A DNA stretch of 64,000 nt, taken from contig CAMIOS010000002.1 in NCBI GenBank assembly GCA_946222995.1, positions 62,001-126,000 on the forward strand. Direction: 5' to 3'. The position numbers and the translations under genes were made by a program. Shown here one piece after another: positions 1 to 8,297 of the stretch. Position 1 is the first letter of the stretch; each line of letters starts with the position of its first letter. The notes below the pieces were generated by a model. It saw only the letters and a list, made by a program, of their open reading frames with translations, was not told the origin of the DNA and did no database searches. Origin of the DNA: an uncultured Enhydrobacter sp. (GTDB lineage Bacteria; Pseudomonadota; Gammaproteobacteria; Pseudomonadales; Moraxellaceae).

Positions 1-429
1 ATTATCAATCAAGCAATCGTCAATGGCGAGATGGGTGAAACCAAAACGCAAGGCTCGAACCGTATCGTGCAAATTAACCAGTTGGTTTATGACGCTTTGC
101 TTGCTCAAAAGGCGATTAGCTATGGCAAAAGTGAGTTTGTATTTTGTAGTAAAAACGGCTCACCGCTCAATCATCGCAATGTCACCAGACGAGTTTGGTA
201 TCCGCTGTTACGATATTTGGAAATTGAAAAACGCAATCCGTATCAAACACGTCATACTACCGCTACGCTATGGCTTGCATCGGGCGAATCGCCCGAATGG
301 ATTGCCTCACAACTTGGACATAGCAGTAGCAAAATGTTGTTTACCGTATATTCTCGTTTTGTGCCAAACCTAACTCGTCAAGATGGCAGTGCGTTGGATA
401 AAGTGTTAAAAGAAAAAGGTCTTTTATAA
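1..429 (+). CDS. Tyrosine recombinase/integrase, C-terminal part (cut by window edge)
   Basis: The frame is open from the first base, so this is the end of a longer gene; the internal ATG at 31 is not the start. The visible 142 residues form the C-terminal half of a phage-integrase catalytic domain. A Q-T-R-H-T-T segment supplies the second catalytic Arg (about residue 84), L-G-H-S-S supplies the His (107), and T-V-Y-S-R-F carries the nucleophilic Tyr (117). The first His of the usual H-x-x-R motif is Tyr here, which the family tolerates. The family cuts and rejoins DNA through a 3'-phosphotyrosine. A terminator follows, so it is transcribed apart from the recombinase operon downstream, yet it probably belongs to the same mobile module. 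The first catalytic Arg and the DNA-binding domain lie outside the window. Confidence 0.85.
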   Translation: MINQAIVNGEMGETKTQGSNRIVQINQLVYDALLAQKAISYGKSEFVFCSKNGSPLNHRNVTRRVWYPLLRYLEIEKRNPYQTRHTTATLWLASGESPEWIASQLGHSSSKMLFTVYSRFVPNLTRQDGSALDKVLKEKGLL

Positions 430-451
430 CCGTGCGTTGATTTTTCGCAAT

Positions 452-479
452 AACCCGCAAATATGCGGGTTTATTTTTA
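452..479 (+). terminator. Rho-independent terminator of the integrase gene
   Basis: A perfect 8-bp stem, AACCCGCA (452-459) with TGCGGGTT (464-471), has a 4-base loop and is followed by a T-rich run. It starts 22 bases after the integrase stop codon. Confidence 0.8.
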
Positions 480-516
480 TCTGCACTATTTATGGTATTT
501 TTGTAAGTCAATTAAT

Positions 517-531
517 ACTACATCTTGTAGT
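517..531. repeat. Short inverted repeat ahead of the recombinase operon
   Basis: ACTACA-TCT-TGTAGT is a perfect 15-base inverted repeat with 6-bp arms and a 3-base centre, lying 53 bases before the proposed ATG of the first large recombinase. There is no T-run after it, so it is not a terminator. It could be an operator or a recombinase-binding half-site pair; the sequence alone does not decide. Confidence 0.35.
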
Positions 532-583
532 TTAAGGGTGGAATAGCTAGAATCAATTATATTAACATTTGTTACCTTTAGCT

Positions 584-3238
584 ATGCCTACCAATAAAAA
601 TCAAGCGAATACTTCACATAATTTTAGCCAAATCACGATATGGTTAGACCACGAACTATATGACAAAGCAAAACATGATGAACTAGCTACTTTATTTGTT
701 GAATTAAGATGGCTACTGCAAAGGTGTAAGTCATCGCCCTTATTTAATGATTCTGACTATAATCAACAATTACAGTTTATCATTGATGATGTTCAAGACT
801 GGATAATAAAAATTGAAAAAGAGAAAAAACTAGCAAAGTTATCACCTGAACAAGTTAGACAAATTGAAAACATCGGCATAACAGAACCACGATATCACAA
901 AGAGAAGAAAAAACGACCATTTGTGGCTTTTTTAGCCAGTCGGGCGACTGAGGAATGGATAAATGATTATCGAGCAATTTATCTGTTATTATGTTTTGCC
1001 CTAGTACAGCTTGAAAAACATGACCATCGCTCTATTGCTACGCTTAATAATCTTCGTTTTCTCAATGATAAAAGTCGTAAGGTTGTTTTACCTTTTTTGC
1101 CAAGATTGAACCAATATAATAATTTTTCATTACTACAATATGATTTTGAAAACGTCGAAAAGGAGGAAAGCCATGAATTTTATATTTATTGGCAAAAATA
1201 TGACGAACAGTTAGCACAGGACTTTATCACAAGAATAAGAAATCGAAAAGTTCCAGCAGGGGCAAATCAACGGATAGATACACAGCAAGCAAGTGATGCC
1301 GACCTTTTTAATTTCAAGATAAAAGAAGAAATCCACGAATTTTATTTGCCAGTCAAAGACTTTATCAAACAGCAGTCAGGCATTGTAAAGCAGAAAAAAC
1401 AAATCGCTCACATTATTGAACCACAGTTAATTGAAAATGCATCATTTACAGATGATATCACAGGCGATGTGGTTCAACCTTTAGTCACAATCAATGAAAA
1501 TATTGTTGATGAGATAACCAATCACTCTGAAATTAATGAACCTCAACAAGAATCTCAGGAAGCCTACAATGAAATTACGCCAAAAAAACGTATCAGCCCT
1601 GCGGTTGATATTGTCAAAGCTGAGCTACAAAGCAACGCCATGCGTAAACGCTCATTGCGATTATACACAGATCCACAGGTGGCATCCGAATATGAAATAC
1701 GCACGCTTATCGAAGAACTGTACGCTGTTTTATCCCAAATCAATATCGACTATTCGCATAGTGATGAAAGTTGTGAACACAATGAAAATCTGACATTGTC
1801 AAAAAACGAGCAAATTTGTATTTTTCTGCTCGCCGTACTGTTGAGCGGTTCAACGCAAATTTTTAAAACCGAAACATGGTGGCAAAACGCCTATTACTTT
1901 GCAAAGTATGAATTTGAATTTACTCCAGCTAGAGCTGTTTTAGATGATAGGTTTACCCAGACCCTTAGCCAAAAAAACGAGTCAAAGTTAAATCTGTTTT
2001 TCCCAGAAAAAGTGAGTACGTTATTATATGTTTTTGCCAACAATTTTGAAAACGGGTTTGATGATAAGGATTTGTCCAATATTCAAAGTGAGACAAAAGA
2101 ATTTTTTAGAAAAATAAATAGAGTCCATCAAACACGTCTTACTTTTAATAAAGTTTTAGATTATCTGAAAGTGATACTTAGTCGGCAGGGTGAAGACAAT
2201 GCCATTGTTGATATTATCCGAATGCAGCCTATTCACCAAACTGCCGCCTTGTCATATATCAATGCGTCGCAAATGAATGTCATTTATAGTCACGAAAATT
2301 TCTATAAAAAATTGCAGGATTTGGCAGGGGTAAAAGTTGAAGCAGTCAATCTATCGATTCATGACCATCAAAATTTAGCATTGGTGGATGTACTGGCTTT
2401 ACCTAAAGATAGAGAATTTTATCGTGATGATACTGAACCACAAATGGGTACGGCTTTACTCCTAAATGAAAATAAGTTAAGAGATAATTGCATTATACCG
2501 TTAAAAGACAAGATCATAGGATTGTTCAAAATCACTGATACAACACATGAGCAATTTGTCGAACGCCATAATTTGTTCATGGATTATTTATACATTTTAA
2601 TGGGTTTAAGCAGTGGCTATCGCCCTGTCATTGAAACTTTTGGCAGGTTGGAAGACATTGATATTAACACGTCAGTTTATTTTATTAGTGACAAAGAAAA
2701 CCGTACTTCTAGCGATATCGGTCGATTCATTTACCTACCAAAAATTGCGATTTTGCAAATAAAACACTACATTGATTATATGCGTCAATACAGCCAATTT
2801 TATTACCGCAAACATCAAATAGTCGCTCAAGAATTTGATGCGGTGCTAAACAGTCAGCGGGGTATCATCTTATATCTGACGGTTCAAAATGGCCAAATTA
2901 TCGCTGAACCATTTAAAAACGATCCCTGGATAACTAAAAGACTGTCCAAATATGCCAGTTTACCACTTAACTGGTATCGGCATCACATTCGCTCGCTAAA
3001 AGATGTGGGCATGAGTTTGTATGGGCAAGCCTTTAATGATACTGATCATTTTACCCCTGACATAATTGGCTATTGGATGGGACATACCGATGAATTGGGA
3101 TATGATTATTACGATATCACAAGTGGGCTAAAACGCTCAAAACTTCGAAAGTTGGCTGACTTGATAAATACAAAACTGACCGAGTATGGATTTGAAACTA
3201 TCGATATGTGTCAATGGATAAATCTGGATAAAGAGTAA
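584..3238 (+). CDS. Large tyrosine-recombinase-like protein, first of operon
   Basis: About 884 residues from ATG 584; a TTG at 569 is an alternative start, and neither has a clear ribosome site. I recognise no N-terminal domain: residues 1-600 are charged and Asn/Lys/Glu rich. The last 220 residues hold a spaced tyrosine-recombinase signature: Arg in S-S-G-Y-R-P (680), H-H-I-R (800-803), W-M-G-H (His 834) and a Tyr cluster Y-D-Y-Y (840-843) at the right distance for the nucleophile. That set is what phage-integrase family enzymes use for strand exchange. The stop is only 4 bases before the next gene, so the two are co-translated. It is far longer than an ordinary integrase (350-450 aa), which points to a multi-recombinase transposon. 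Family assignment rests on these motifs alone. A GmtY-like role is possible but unverified. Confidence 0.7.
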   Translation: MPTNKNQANTSHNFSQITIWLDHELYDKAKHDELATLFVELRWLLQRCKSSPLFNDSDYNQQLQFIIDDVQDWIIKIEKEKKLAKLSPEQVRQIENIGITEPRYHKEKKKRPFVAFLASRATEEWINDYRAIYLLLCFALVQLEKHDHRSIATLNNLRFLNDKSRKVVLPFLPRLNQYNNFSLLQYDFENVEKEESHEFYIYWQKYDEQLAQDFITRIRNRKVPAGANQRIDTQQASDADLFNFKIKEEIHEFYLPVKDFIKQQSGIVKQKKQIAHIIEPQLIENASFTDDITGDVVQPLVTINENIVDEITNHSEINEPQQESQEAYNEITPKKRISPAVDIVKAELQSNAMRKRSLRLYTDPQVASEYEIRTLIEELYAVLSQINIDYSHSDESCEHNENLTLSKNEQICIFLLAVLLSGSTQIFKTETWWQNAYYFAKYEFEFTPARAVLDDRFTQTLSQKNESKLNLFFPEKVSTLLYVFANNFENGFDDKDLSNIQSETKEFFRKINRVHQTRLTFNKVLDYLKVILSRQGEDNAIVDIIRMQPIHQTAALSYINASQMNVIYSHENFYKKLQDLAGVKVEAVNLSIHDHQNLALVDVLALPKDREFYRDDTEPQMGTALLLNENKLRDNCIIPLKDKIIGLFKITDTTHEQFVERHNLFMDYLYILMGLSSGYRPVIETFGRLEDIDINTSVYFISDKENRTSSDIGRFIYLPKIAILQIKHYIDYMRQYSQFYYRKHQIVAQEFDAVLNSQRGIILYLTVQNGQIIAEPFKNDPWITKRLSKYASLPLNWYRHHIRSLKDVGMSLYGQAFNDTDHFTPDIIGYWMGHTDELGYDYYDITSGLKRSKLRKLADLINTKLTEYGFETIDMCQWINLDKE

Positions 3239-3242
3239 AGAA

Positions 3243-6224
3243 ATGGCAAATCCAGCTCAGAATATTGAAGATAAATCAGGCATTGAGTTGCGTGAGCAAA
3301 ATCGCCTACAAGAGCTTGCCAAGCAACAGCAAAAGGCAATCAAAATTGCTGAAAAATTAGCAGAGCAAGTGATTGATTTGGGCAAAGTTGCTAATGAAAA
3401 CGACCCACAAGCAATATTTGATGAGCAATGGCAAAATTTTGATAAACAACTGAAAGCTGAAAAATTATGCAAAACGGCACGCAACTATGCTCATGCTTAT
3501 AATGCTGCGGTAAAAATTATTCAACAAAAGATAGAAGATATCGAATTATCAATAAGTTTTCCACGTTATATAGTCATTGAACAGCGACCTGAGCATTTTA
3601 GAACGCAAGAATGGTTTTTGAATGGTAAAGTTTGGTATCAAGTTTATCAAGATTGGCTTGCTAGCTTTGATAAACCAAAAAACATTGATTTAAAAGATAT
3701 TTTACTATCTTTGATTTTACAAAATGGCATCGTAGAAAAAGTAATATTACAACATATCATCAATCGGCTTATCGCAAAGCAATTGGTAATTTATCAATTG
3801 AATAGTTTGCCTTTTGTGCTTATTGAGTCAGAAAAAATCGAGGGCTTTGCCACTAATGTGCAGTTAGGTGATGTCAAACAAACCCAGTTACTCAAATTTC
3901 TGTCGCCAATTACTGCACGGCTAATCTCACTATTGAATATTGAAACCTGTGAAAAGCAAGATTTTGATATGCAAATGCAAGACATTTTATCCAGTAATCG
4001 CTATAGTTTTGCACAGACAAGCCAGCAAAAGAAAATGAATTCGGCTTTGTATGTCCTTGAACATATCCACGGCTTTGATGTTAGCGAAATGATGCTTGCC
4101 ATCATGCAGGGCAAACCAAAGTCGTATTCGTTGCCACTCGCTAATTGGCAAGTAATAACCCAAAATCGACGCAACACGCAAATCATTATCAATAAACTGA
4201 CTACCACTGTACCAGCACATGACCGTAAGCCCATAAAAAGCCAAAATAAGTTATTGAGCATCAAAATTAAAAAACTTTTTGAAAGTCCAGATAATAAAAA
4301 AATAGGTAAAAAACGATTAGCCGAAAAATTTGAGATACTCATTGATGAACTCATTAAAACAAACGCACCCACTAATGAGTTTGCACTTGTACAATGGCTA
4401 TCACATAAGCAAAAGTCTTGCAAACCTAGCAGTATCCATACTTACAGCAATCGCCTATCAAATCGCTGGCTAGCTCTTACTGATGAATTGGATATTGATA
4501 GCTTTGATGAAGAAGACTTTGAAGCCTTGTATCAAGAACTGTTAAATCTGACAAAAAATGAATCCGCCAAGCAAGATTTGGCAAGTTTGCTTGATGATTT
4601 TCACAGTTTTTTGGTCGATAAGTTTGATGCAGTAAGTATCGCTCCGTTATCCACTGGTTCTACACCTCACCACAAGACAGCGTATGTATCTGAAACCATG
4701 TTTCAATCGGTGTTATCTGCTTGTGATTCACTCGATTTGACCGAACATGATAAAAATAATCTTAAAGTCACTTTAATACTGGCTCATCGTTTGGGAATGC
4801 GTATAGGGGAGATTACCAAACTTCGGCTCAAAGAAGTTTCACCCATGCTTGAATATTGTGAAATTCGAGACAATCAACTAGCCAACAACAAATCTACATC
4901 AGCTTTAAGGCGGTTACCCATACAACTCATGTTGTTACAAAACGAGTTTGATTTATTACGACAGGTTTATGAAAGTCGAAAGTTGAATAAACATATCACT
5001 TTGATAGCTTCAGAAAGCGGATATCCGTTACTCAAATCCAGTTTTTCTCAGCAGATAACTACGCTACTTCAGCAAGTCACAGGCCTAGACAATCTTAGCA
5101 CACACAGCCTTCGTCATAGCTGTGTCAGTAATTTGCAGTTGATGCGATTTTTGACTGATGATGATTACGCTTATCTTAATCACCCTGCTTTACATGACTT
5201 ACAATCCATGATTCCCTATGACAGAAAAACAGCACAAAAAATCATCACTACTATATTTAGTAAATTGGCGTATCAAGATAACTATGCAATCGCAGGGTTG
5301 GCAGGTCATGCTCATCCTAATGTGATTTTTGAAAGTTATATTCACTTTACCGATATCATCCTTGATCTCATGCTGTGGCATTGCGATTACCAACTGACAG
5401 CAGAGCTGAACCAAAATATGTTAGCGATACCAAGACGTGAACTTGATATTACCCAAAATCGTCAAAAATTGAATGACTATATTTTTAAAAAAATTAAATG
5501 CCGACCATTACCCACGTTGAAAAGCAAAACTATTACCACCACAACCAAGCTGAAAAGGCAGAAATTCACTTTTGACACGGTAAAAGCACTGCTAATAAGC
5601 TATGGCACAGAAGAATTTGAACGTCAGCGTACCTATTTTAATGTAAATATCGAAACTTTTGAGCAATGGCTAAGTAATGCCGAGAAGTTAAAGCAAGACA
5701 AAAGATTTTTCACAAAATACAACAAATCACGGTTGTTCGTTGATGACAATTCATTGGTAAGCACCAAAAAATTAACTGAATTTGAAAGTGAACTCATTAC
5801 TAAACTCATTACCAACTTTCGCAAACATTTTAACAACCCAAAACATCAAGAAAACCTGGCATTTTTTGTTATGTACATTTTGACCAATAGCCTGGTAACC
5901 GATGCCACGCTAGGCTTTGATAAGGTCGATGATTTGCAAAAATTTATGAAAGCGGTTGATTGTTTGGGAGTAAATGAACACGCTTATTTGACCGCCCATC
6001 ATCTCATCAACCAACCCAAAGCAGTACAAAAACAATGGCAAAATAGTTGGAAAAAACTTGCTAAAAATCATATCAGTTATCATGAGACAGACCAAAGAAA
6101 AAGACAGCCAATTGTCAAACTTGCTATCATTGAAAAGAATGATGCTGATAAACGCCAGACTCTCAGCTACTTTGCTAGTTTTGTGTTTATCATGATGGGG
6201 GAAAGAATTGAAAAATTTGTATAA
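3243..6224 (+). CDS. Large tyrosine recombinase, second of operon
   Basis: 993 residues, beginning 4 bases after the previous stop. Residues 1-90 are charged and probably helical or coiled-coil. A tyrosine recombinase core sits in the middle: Arg in G-M-R-I-G-E-I (about 520), H-S-L-R-H-S (about 621-625), A-G-H-A-H (His about 687) and E-S-Y-I-H-F (Tyr about 698). Region 375-470 resembles the core-binding helical bundle that precedes integrase catalytic domains. About 280 further residues follow the catalytic Tyr, which is unusual, and I recognise no domain there. The role inferred is DNA strand exchange during movement of the element. The catalytic set is complete, so the protein is probably active. 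A GmtZ-like assignment would fit order and type but is not shown. Confidence 0.75.
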   Translation: MANPAQNIEDKSGIELREQNRLQELAKQQQKAIKIAEKLAEQVIDLGKVANENDPQAIFDEQWQNFDKQLKAEKLCKTARNYAHAYNAAVKIIQQKIEDIELSISFPRYIVIEQRPEHFRTQEWFLNGKVWYQVYQDWLASFDKPKNIDLKDILLSLILQNGIVEKVILQHIINRLIAKQLVIYQLNSLPFVLIESEKIEGFATNVQLGDVKQTQLLKFLSPITARLISLLNIETCEKQDFDMQMQDILSSNRYSFAQTSQQKKMNSALYVLEHIHGFDVSEMMLAIMQGKPKSYSLPLANWQVITQNRRNTQIIINKLTTTVPAHDRKPIKSQNKLLSIKIKKLFESPDNKKIGKKRLAEKFEILIDELIKTNAPTNEFALVQWLSHKQKSCKPSSIHTYSNRLSNRWLALTDELDIDSFDEEDFEALYQELLNLTKNESAKQDLASLLDDFHSFLVDKFDAVSIAPLSTGSTPHHKTAYVSETMFQSVLSACDSLDLTEHDKNNLKVTLILAHRLGMRIGEITKLRLKEVSPMLEYCEIRDNQLANNKSTSALRRLPIQLMLLQNEFDLLRQVYESRKLNKHITLIASESGYPLLKSSFSQQITTLLQQVTGLDNLSTHSLRHSCVSNLQLMRFLTDDDYAYLNHPALHDLQSMIPYDRKTAQKIITTIFSKLAYQDNYAIAGLAGHAHPNVIFESYIHFTDIILDLMLWHCDYQLTAELNQNMLAIPRRELDITQNRQKLNDYIFKKIKCRPLPTLKSKTITTTTKLKRQKFTFDTVKALLISYGTEEFERQRTYFNVNIETFEQWLSNAEKLKQDKRFFTKYNKSRLFVDDNSLVSTKKLTEFESELITKLITNFRKHFNNPKHQENLAFFVMYILTNSLVTDATLGFDKVDDLQKFMKAVDCLGVNEHAYLTAHHLINQPKAVQKQWQNSWKKLAKNHISYHETDQRKRQPIVKLAIIEKNDADKRQTLSYFASFVFIMMGERIEKFV

Positions 6225-6268
6225 AATACTATACAATGAATTCAATCTAAGTTTAAAAAATTCCCATT

Positions 6269-6883
6269 ATGAAAAAATCAATTATTAGCATTGCTCAAAC
6301 CTCAGAAATTAGTTGGCATCCGCTGACTTCAGCACTGTATCAAACGCTTATCCGTTGCTATGACAATGATTATATCAAACAGGTATCGGAGATTGGCGAA
6401 CAGCAATTTCCTTTAATTCCACAAACGATTTATTTTATATCGACTGGCAAATCGCAACACAAGTCAAAAAAAGGCAGTGTAAATACCGAAGTCCGAAATT
6501 ATCAAATTGTGGCTGGCGTGTTCAATCCGTGGTTTGTCGAAAACAGTATTAAACATAAAAAAAGCCAAAAGACGTTAATTGGACTTTCGTCTGAAAATGA
6601 GCAATCACAACAAGATTTTGAGCAAGAAGTTGCTAAGTTGATTATTGGGGATTTCTTTAATGCGGTAAGTTCAGCAAATATGCCATTTATAGGTAGTAGT
6701 TATTTTGGGCTAAATGAGGTTGAGAGCACTTTGGCGAAGCAGTTTTTTATGGATTTGATAGGGGAAAAATTGATAGCAGATAATTATGCGAAGTTTTTTG
6801 GTATAACAAGGGATGCTTTGTATAAACAGTTAGAAAAAGCAAATAGAAACCATCGAATTAACCCTACTCAGAGCCTTATATAA
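6269..6883 (+). CDS. Unknown protein, last gene of the recombinase operon
   Basis: 204 residues, 44 bases after the second large recombinase on the same strand. I do not recognise the family. There is no signal peptide, membrane segment or metal-binding cluster. A basic S-K-K-G-S stretch near residue 72 and a C-terminal part reading N-Y-A-K-F-F-G-I-T-R-D-A-L-Y-K-Q-L-E look like a helix-turn-helix-type segment, as in small DNA-binding accessory proteins. Three-gene recombinase elements often end with a small non-recombinase protein (TnpC in Tn554, GmtX in Gamma-Mobile-Trio islands), and this gene holds that position. Function beyond mobile-element accessory is not known. Confidence 0.6.
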   Translation: MKKSIISIAQTSEISWHPLTSALYQTLIRCYDNDYIKQVSEIGEQQFPLIPQTIYFISTGKSQHKSKKGSVNTEVRNYQIVAGVFNPWFVENSIKHKKSQKTLIGLSSENEQSQQDFEQEVAKLIIGDFFNAVSSANMPFIGSSYFGLNEVESTLAKQFFMDLIGEKLIADNYAKFFGITRDALYKQLEKANRNHRINPTQSLI

Positions 6884-6912
6884 TTAGACAATTAATCTTT
6901 AGGATTTCAGTA

Positions 6913-6960
6913 ATGAATAAGTATCAAATTTTTCAAGATATAGCTGTAGACGTGTCTTAA
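6913..6960 (+). other. Short reading frame (15 codons) at possible element boundary
   Basis: An ATG with a weak upstream AGGA opens a 15-codon frame that stops at TAA. It may be the broken start of a gene cut at the right end of the recombinase element, or chance. The rest of the 131-base gap before the carbonic anhydrase gene shows nothing else I can name. Confidence 0.2.
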
Positions 6961-7014
6961 CTCGCCTTGATTTTCAATATAAATTCATTGAGCTTATACG
7001 TTAAACCTAGGCTA

Positions 7015-7668
7015 TCAAGGAGCATAATATACAAACGAATCCGCCAATTGGTTAAAATTTGAAATACTCACCTTTAAGTCATTTAATAAGCCATTTTCTA
7101 AGCCATAAATCCAACCATGTACTGATAGTGATTGCCCGCGATGCCAAGCATTTTGCACAATAGTGGTATGACAGACGTTAGTTACTTGGCGTTTGACATT
7201 GATTTCACATAGCAAATCTAATTCTTCTGTTTCATTGAGATTTTCAAAAGATTCAGCATATTGAAAACGCATGCCCTTGAGCGAGCGAAGCCAGTTATCA
7301 ATTAAACCAAACTCTTGATGCCCCAAGGCAGCCTTGACCCCGCCACAGCCATAATGACCGCATACGATAATATGTTCTACTTTGAGAATATCGACCGCAT
7401 ATTGCAAGACAGAAAGTAAGTTCATATCAGTGCTAACAACCATATTGGCAACATTTCGGTGTACGAATAACTCGCCAGGCATTAAGCCAACAACTTCATT
7501 CGCAGGTACGCGGCTATCAGAACAACCTATCCATAGATATTTAGGATTTTGTTGTTTGGCAAGCCGTGAGAAATACTCGGGGTCACGGGCGTTGAGAGCT
7601 TCTGACCAATATTGATTATTTGTTAATAAATCTTCTAATGAGTGTTCTGCTATGTTGATTTGGCTCAT
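7015..7668 (-). CDS. can: Beta-class carbonic anhydrase
   Basis: 217 residues, the usual length for proteobacterial beta-carbonic anhydrase, which interconverts CO2 and bicarbonate in the cytoplasm. The zinc site is complete: C-S-D-S-R supplies Cys49, with the Asp51/Arg53 dyad, and C-G-H-Y-G-C-G-G supplies His105 and Cys108. H-R-N-V-A-N (70-75) is another family hallmark. The start M-S-Q-I-N-I matches the expected N-terminus. It stands alone between the recombinase module and the nar scar, on the strand opposite to both. Confidence 0.95.
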   Translation of the reverse strand: MSQINIAEHSLEDLLTNNQYWSEALNARDPEYFSRLAKQQNPKYLWIGCSDSRVPANEVVGLMPGELFVHRNVANMVVSTDMNLLSVLQYAVDILKVEHIIVCGHYGCGGVKAALGHQEFGLIDNWLRSLKGMRFQYAESFENLNETEELDLLCEINVKRQVTNVCHTTIVQNAWHRGQSLSVHGWIYGLENGLLNDLKVSISNFNQLADSFVYYAP

Positions 7669-7855
7669 ACAGTCGTGACCTTCATAATCGTTTGAATAAG
7701 ATTAACAAAAATCCAAAAACTTACCTATGACCAAGAAGTACGCCCTAATCACCTAAAAGTAGTATTACTTGCCTTAAACATGCTACTTCAGATGACTCGG
7801 TATTAGACTTTATAGATATTAATATAAAGTAAAGAAAATTCTTATTAAGTTTGTC

Positions 7856-8122
7856 ATGTCCAAGCAATCAGAAAACTTAAACACCGAAGATTTACAATCG
7901 CTAGGCAATCACCCTTTGATTGACTTACTACCAAATACTACACTTGGTAAACAAGCAAAAATGTCTTTACTCAACAAAGTCACGATAAACCATTACCGTA
8001 AAAATCAAAATATCTTTTTGCAACATGACCAAGTTTTCTATTTATATTTTTTACTCAGCGGAATAGTCAGTTGTCACCGCCAATTGCCCAATGGACAAGA
8101 TCGTGGAAGTGCTCACACGTGA
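7856..8122 (+). pseudogene. Crp/Fnr-type regulator, 5' fragment
   Basis: The first 80 or so residues read as the start of a cyclic-nucleotide-binding-type sensor domain (Y-R-K-N-Q-N-I-F-L-Q-H-D, then F-L-L-S-G-I-V-S-C-H-R-Q-L-P-N-G-Q-D). The frame then meets unrelated sequence at about 8092-8106 and stops. The rest of the sensor barrel and the helix-turn-helix are gone. Complete members are about 230 aa. What follows the break is the tail of an isomerase gene in another frame, so this is one side of a deletion. Fnr-like regulators of this kind commonly flank denitrification or nar genes. The fragment cannot act as a DNA-binding regulator. Confidence 0.75.
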
Positions 8123-8291
8123 AGACGGTCAGCAACTCAGCTATGAGCAAGCCAAACCGATGATAGCCAATCAGTTAATTCAGCAGTCATTTCACCATGC
8201 GTTAACAGACTTTTTGTTCAAACTAAGTCAAAATGCTGATATTCAAGGTATTGAGCTACAAATGAACGAAGAAAATGTATATCGGGGCTAA
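8091..8291 (+). pseudogene. PpiC-type peptidyl-prolyl isomerase, 3' fragment
   Basis: Only the last 60 or so residues of a parvulin-type isomerase remain. The stretch Q-Q-L-S-Y-E-Q-A-K-P-M-I-A-N-Q-L followed by an amphipathic helix is the conserved C-terminal tail of PpiC/NifM-like proteins. The catalytic parvulin domain is missing. It runs in a different frame from the regulator fragment it is joined to. Its stop is 6 bases before the moeA ATG, so it keeps the operon position it would have had as the gene before moeA. In Acinetobacter-like nar clusters a ppiC gene accompanies narGHJI, and that is why I read this as the remnant of a nar operon. Confidence 0.65.
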
Positions 8292-8297
8292 ACCAAC

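Noticed and set aside
4001..4423. A 140-codon minus-strand frame inside the 993-aa recombinase gene
   Set aside because: It overlaps a conserved operon gene; there is no ribosome site and no recognisable motif.
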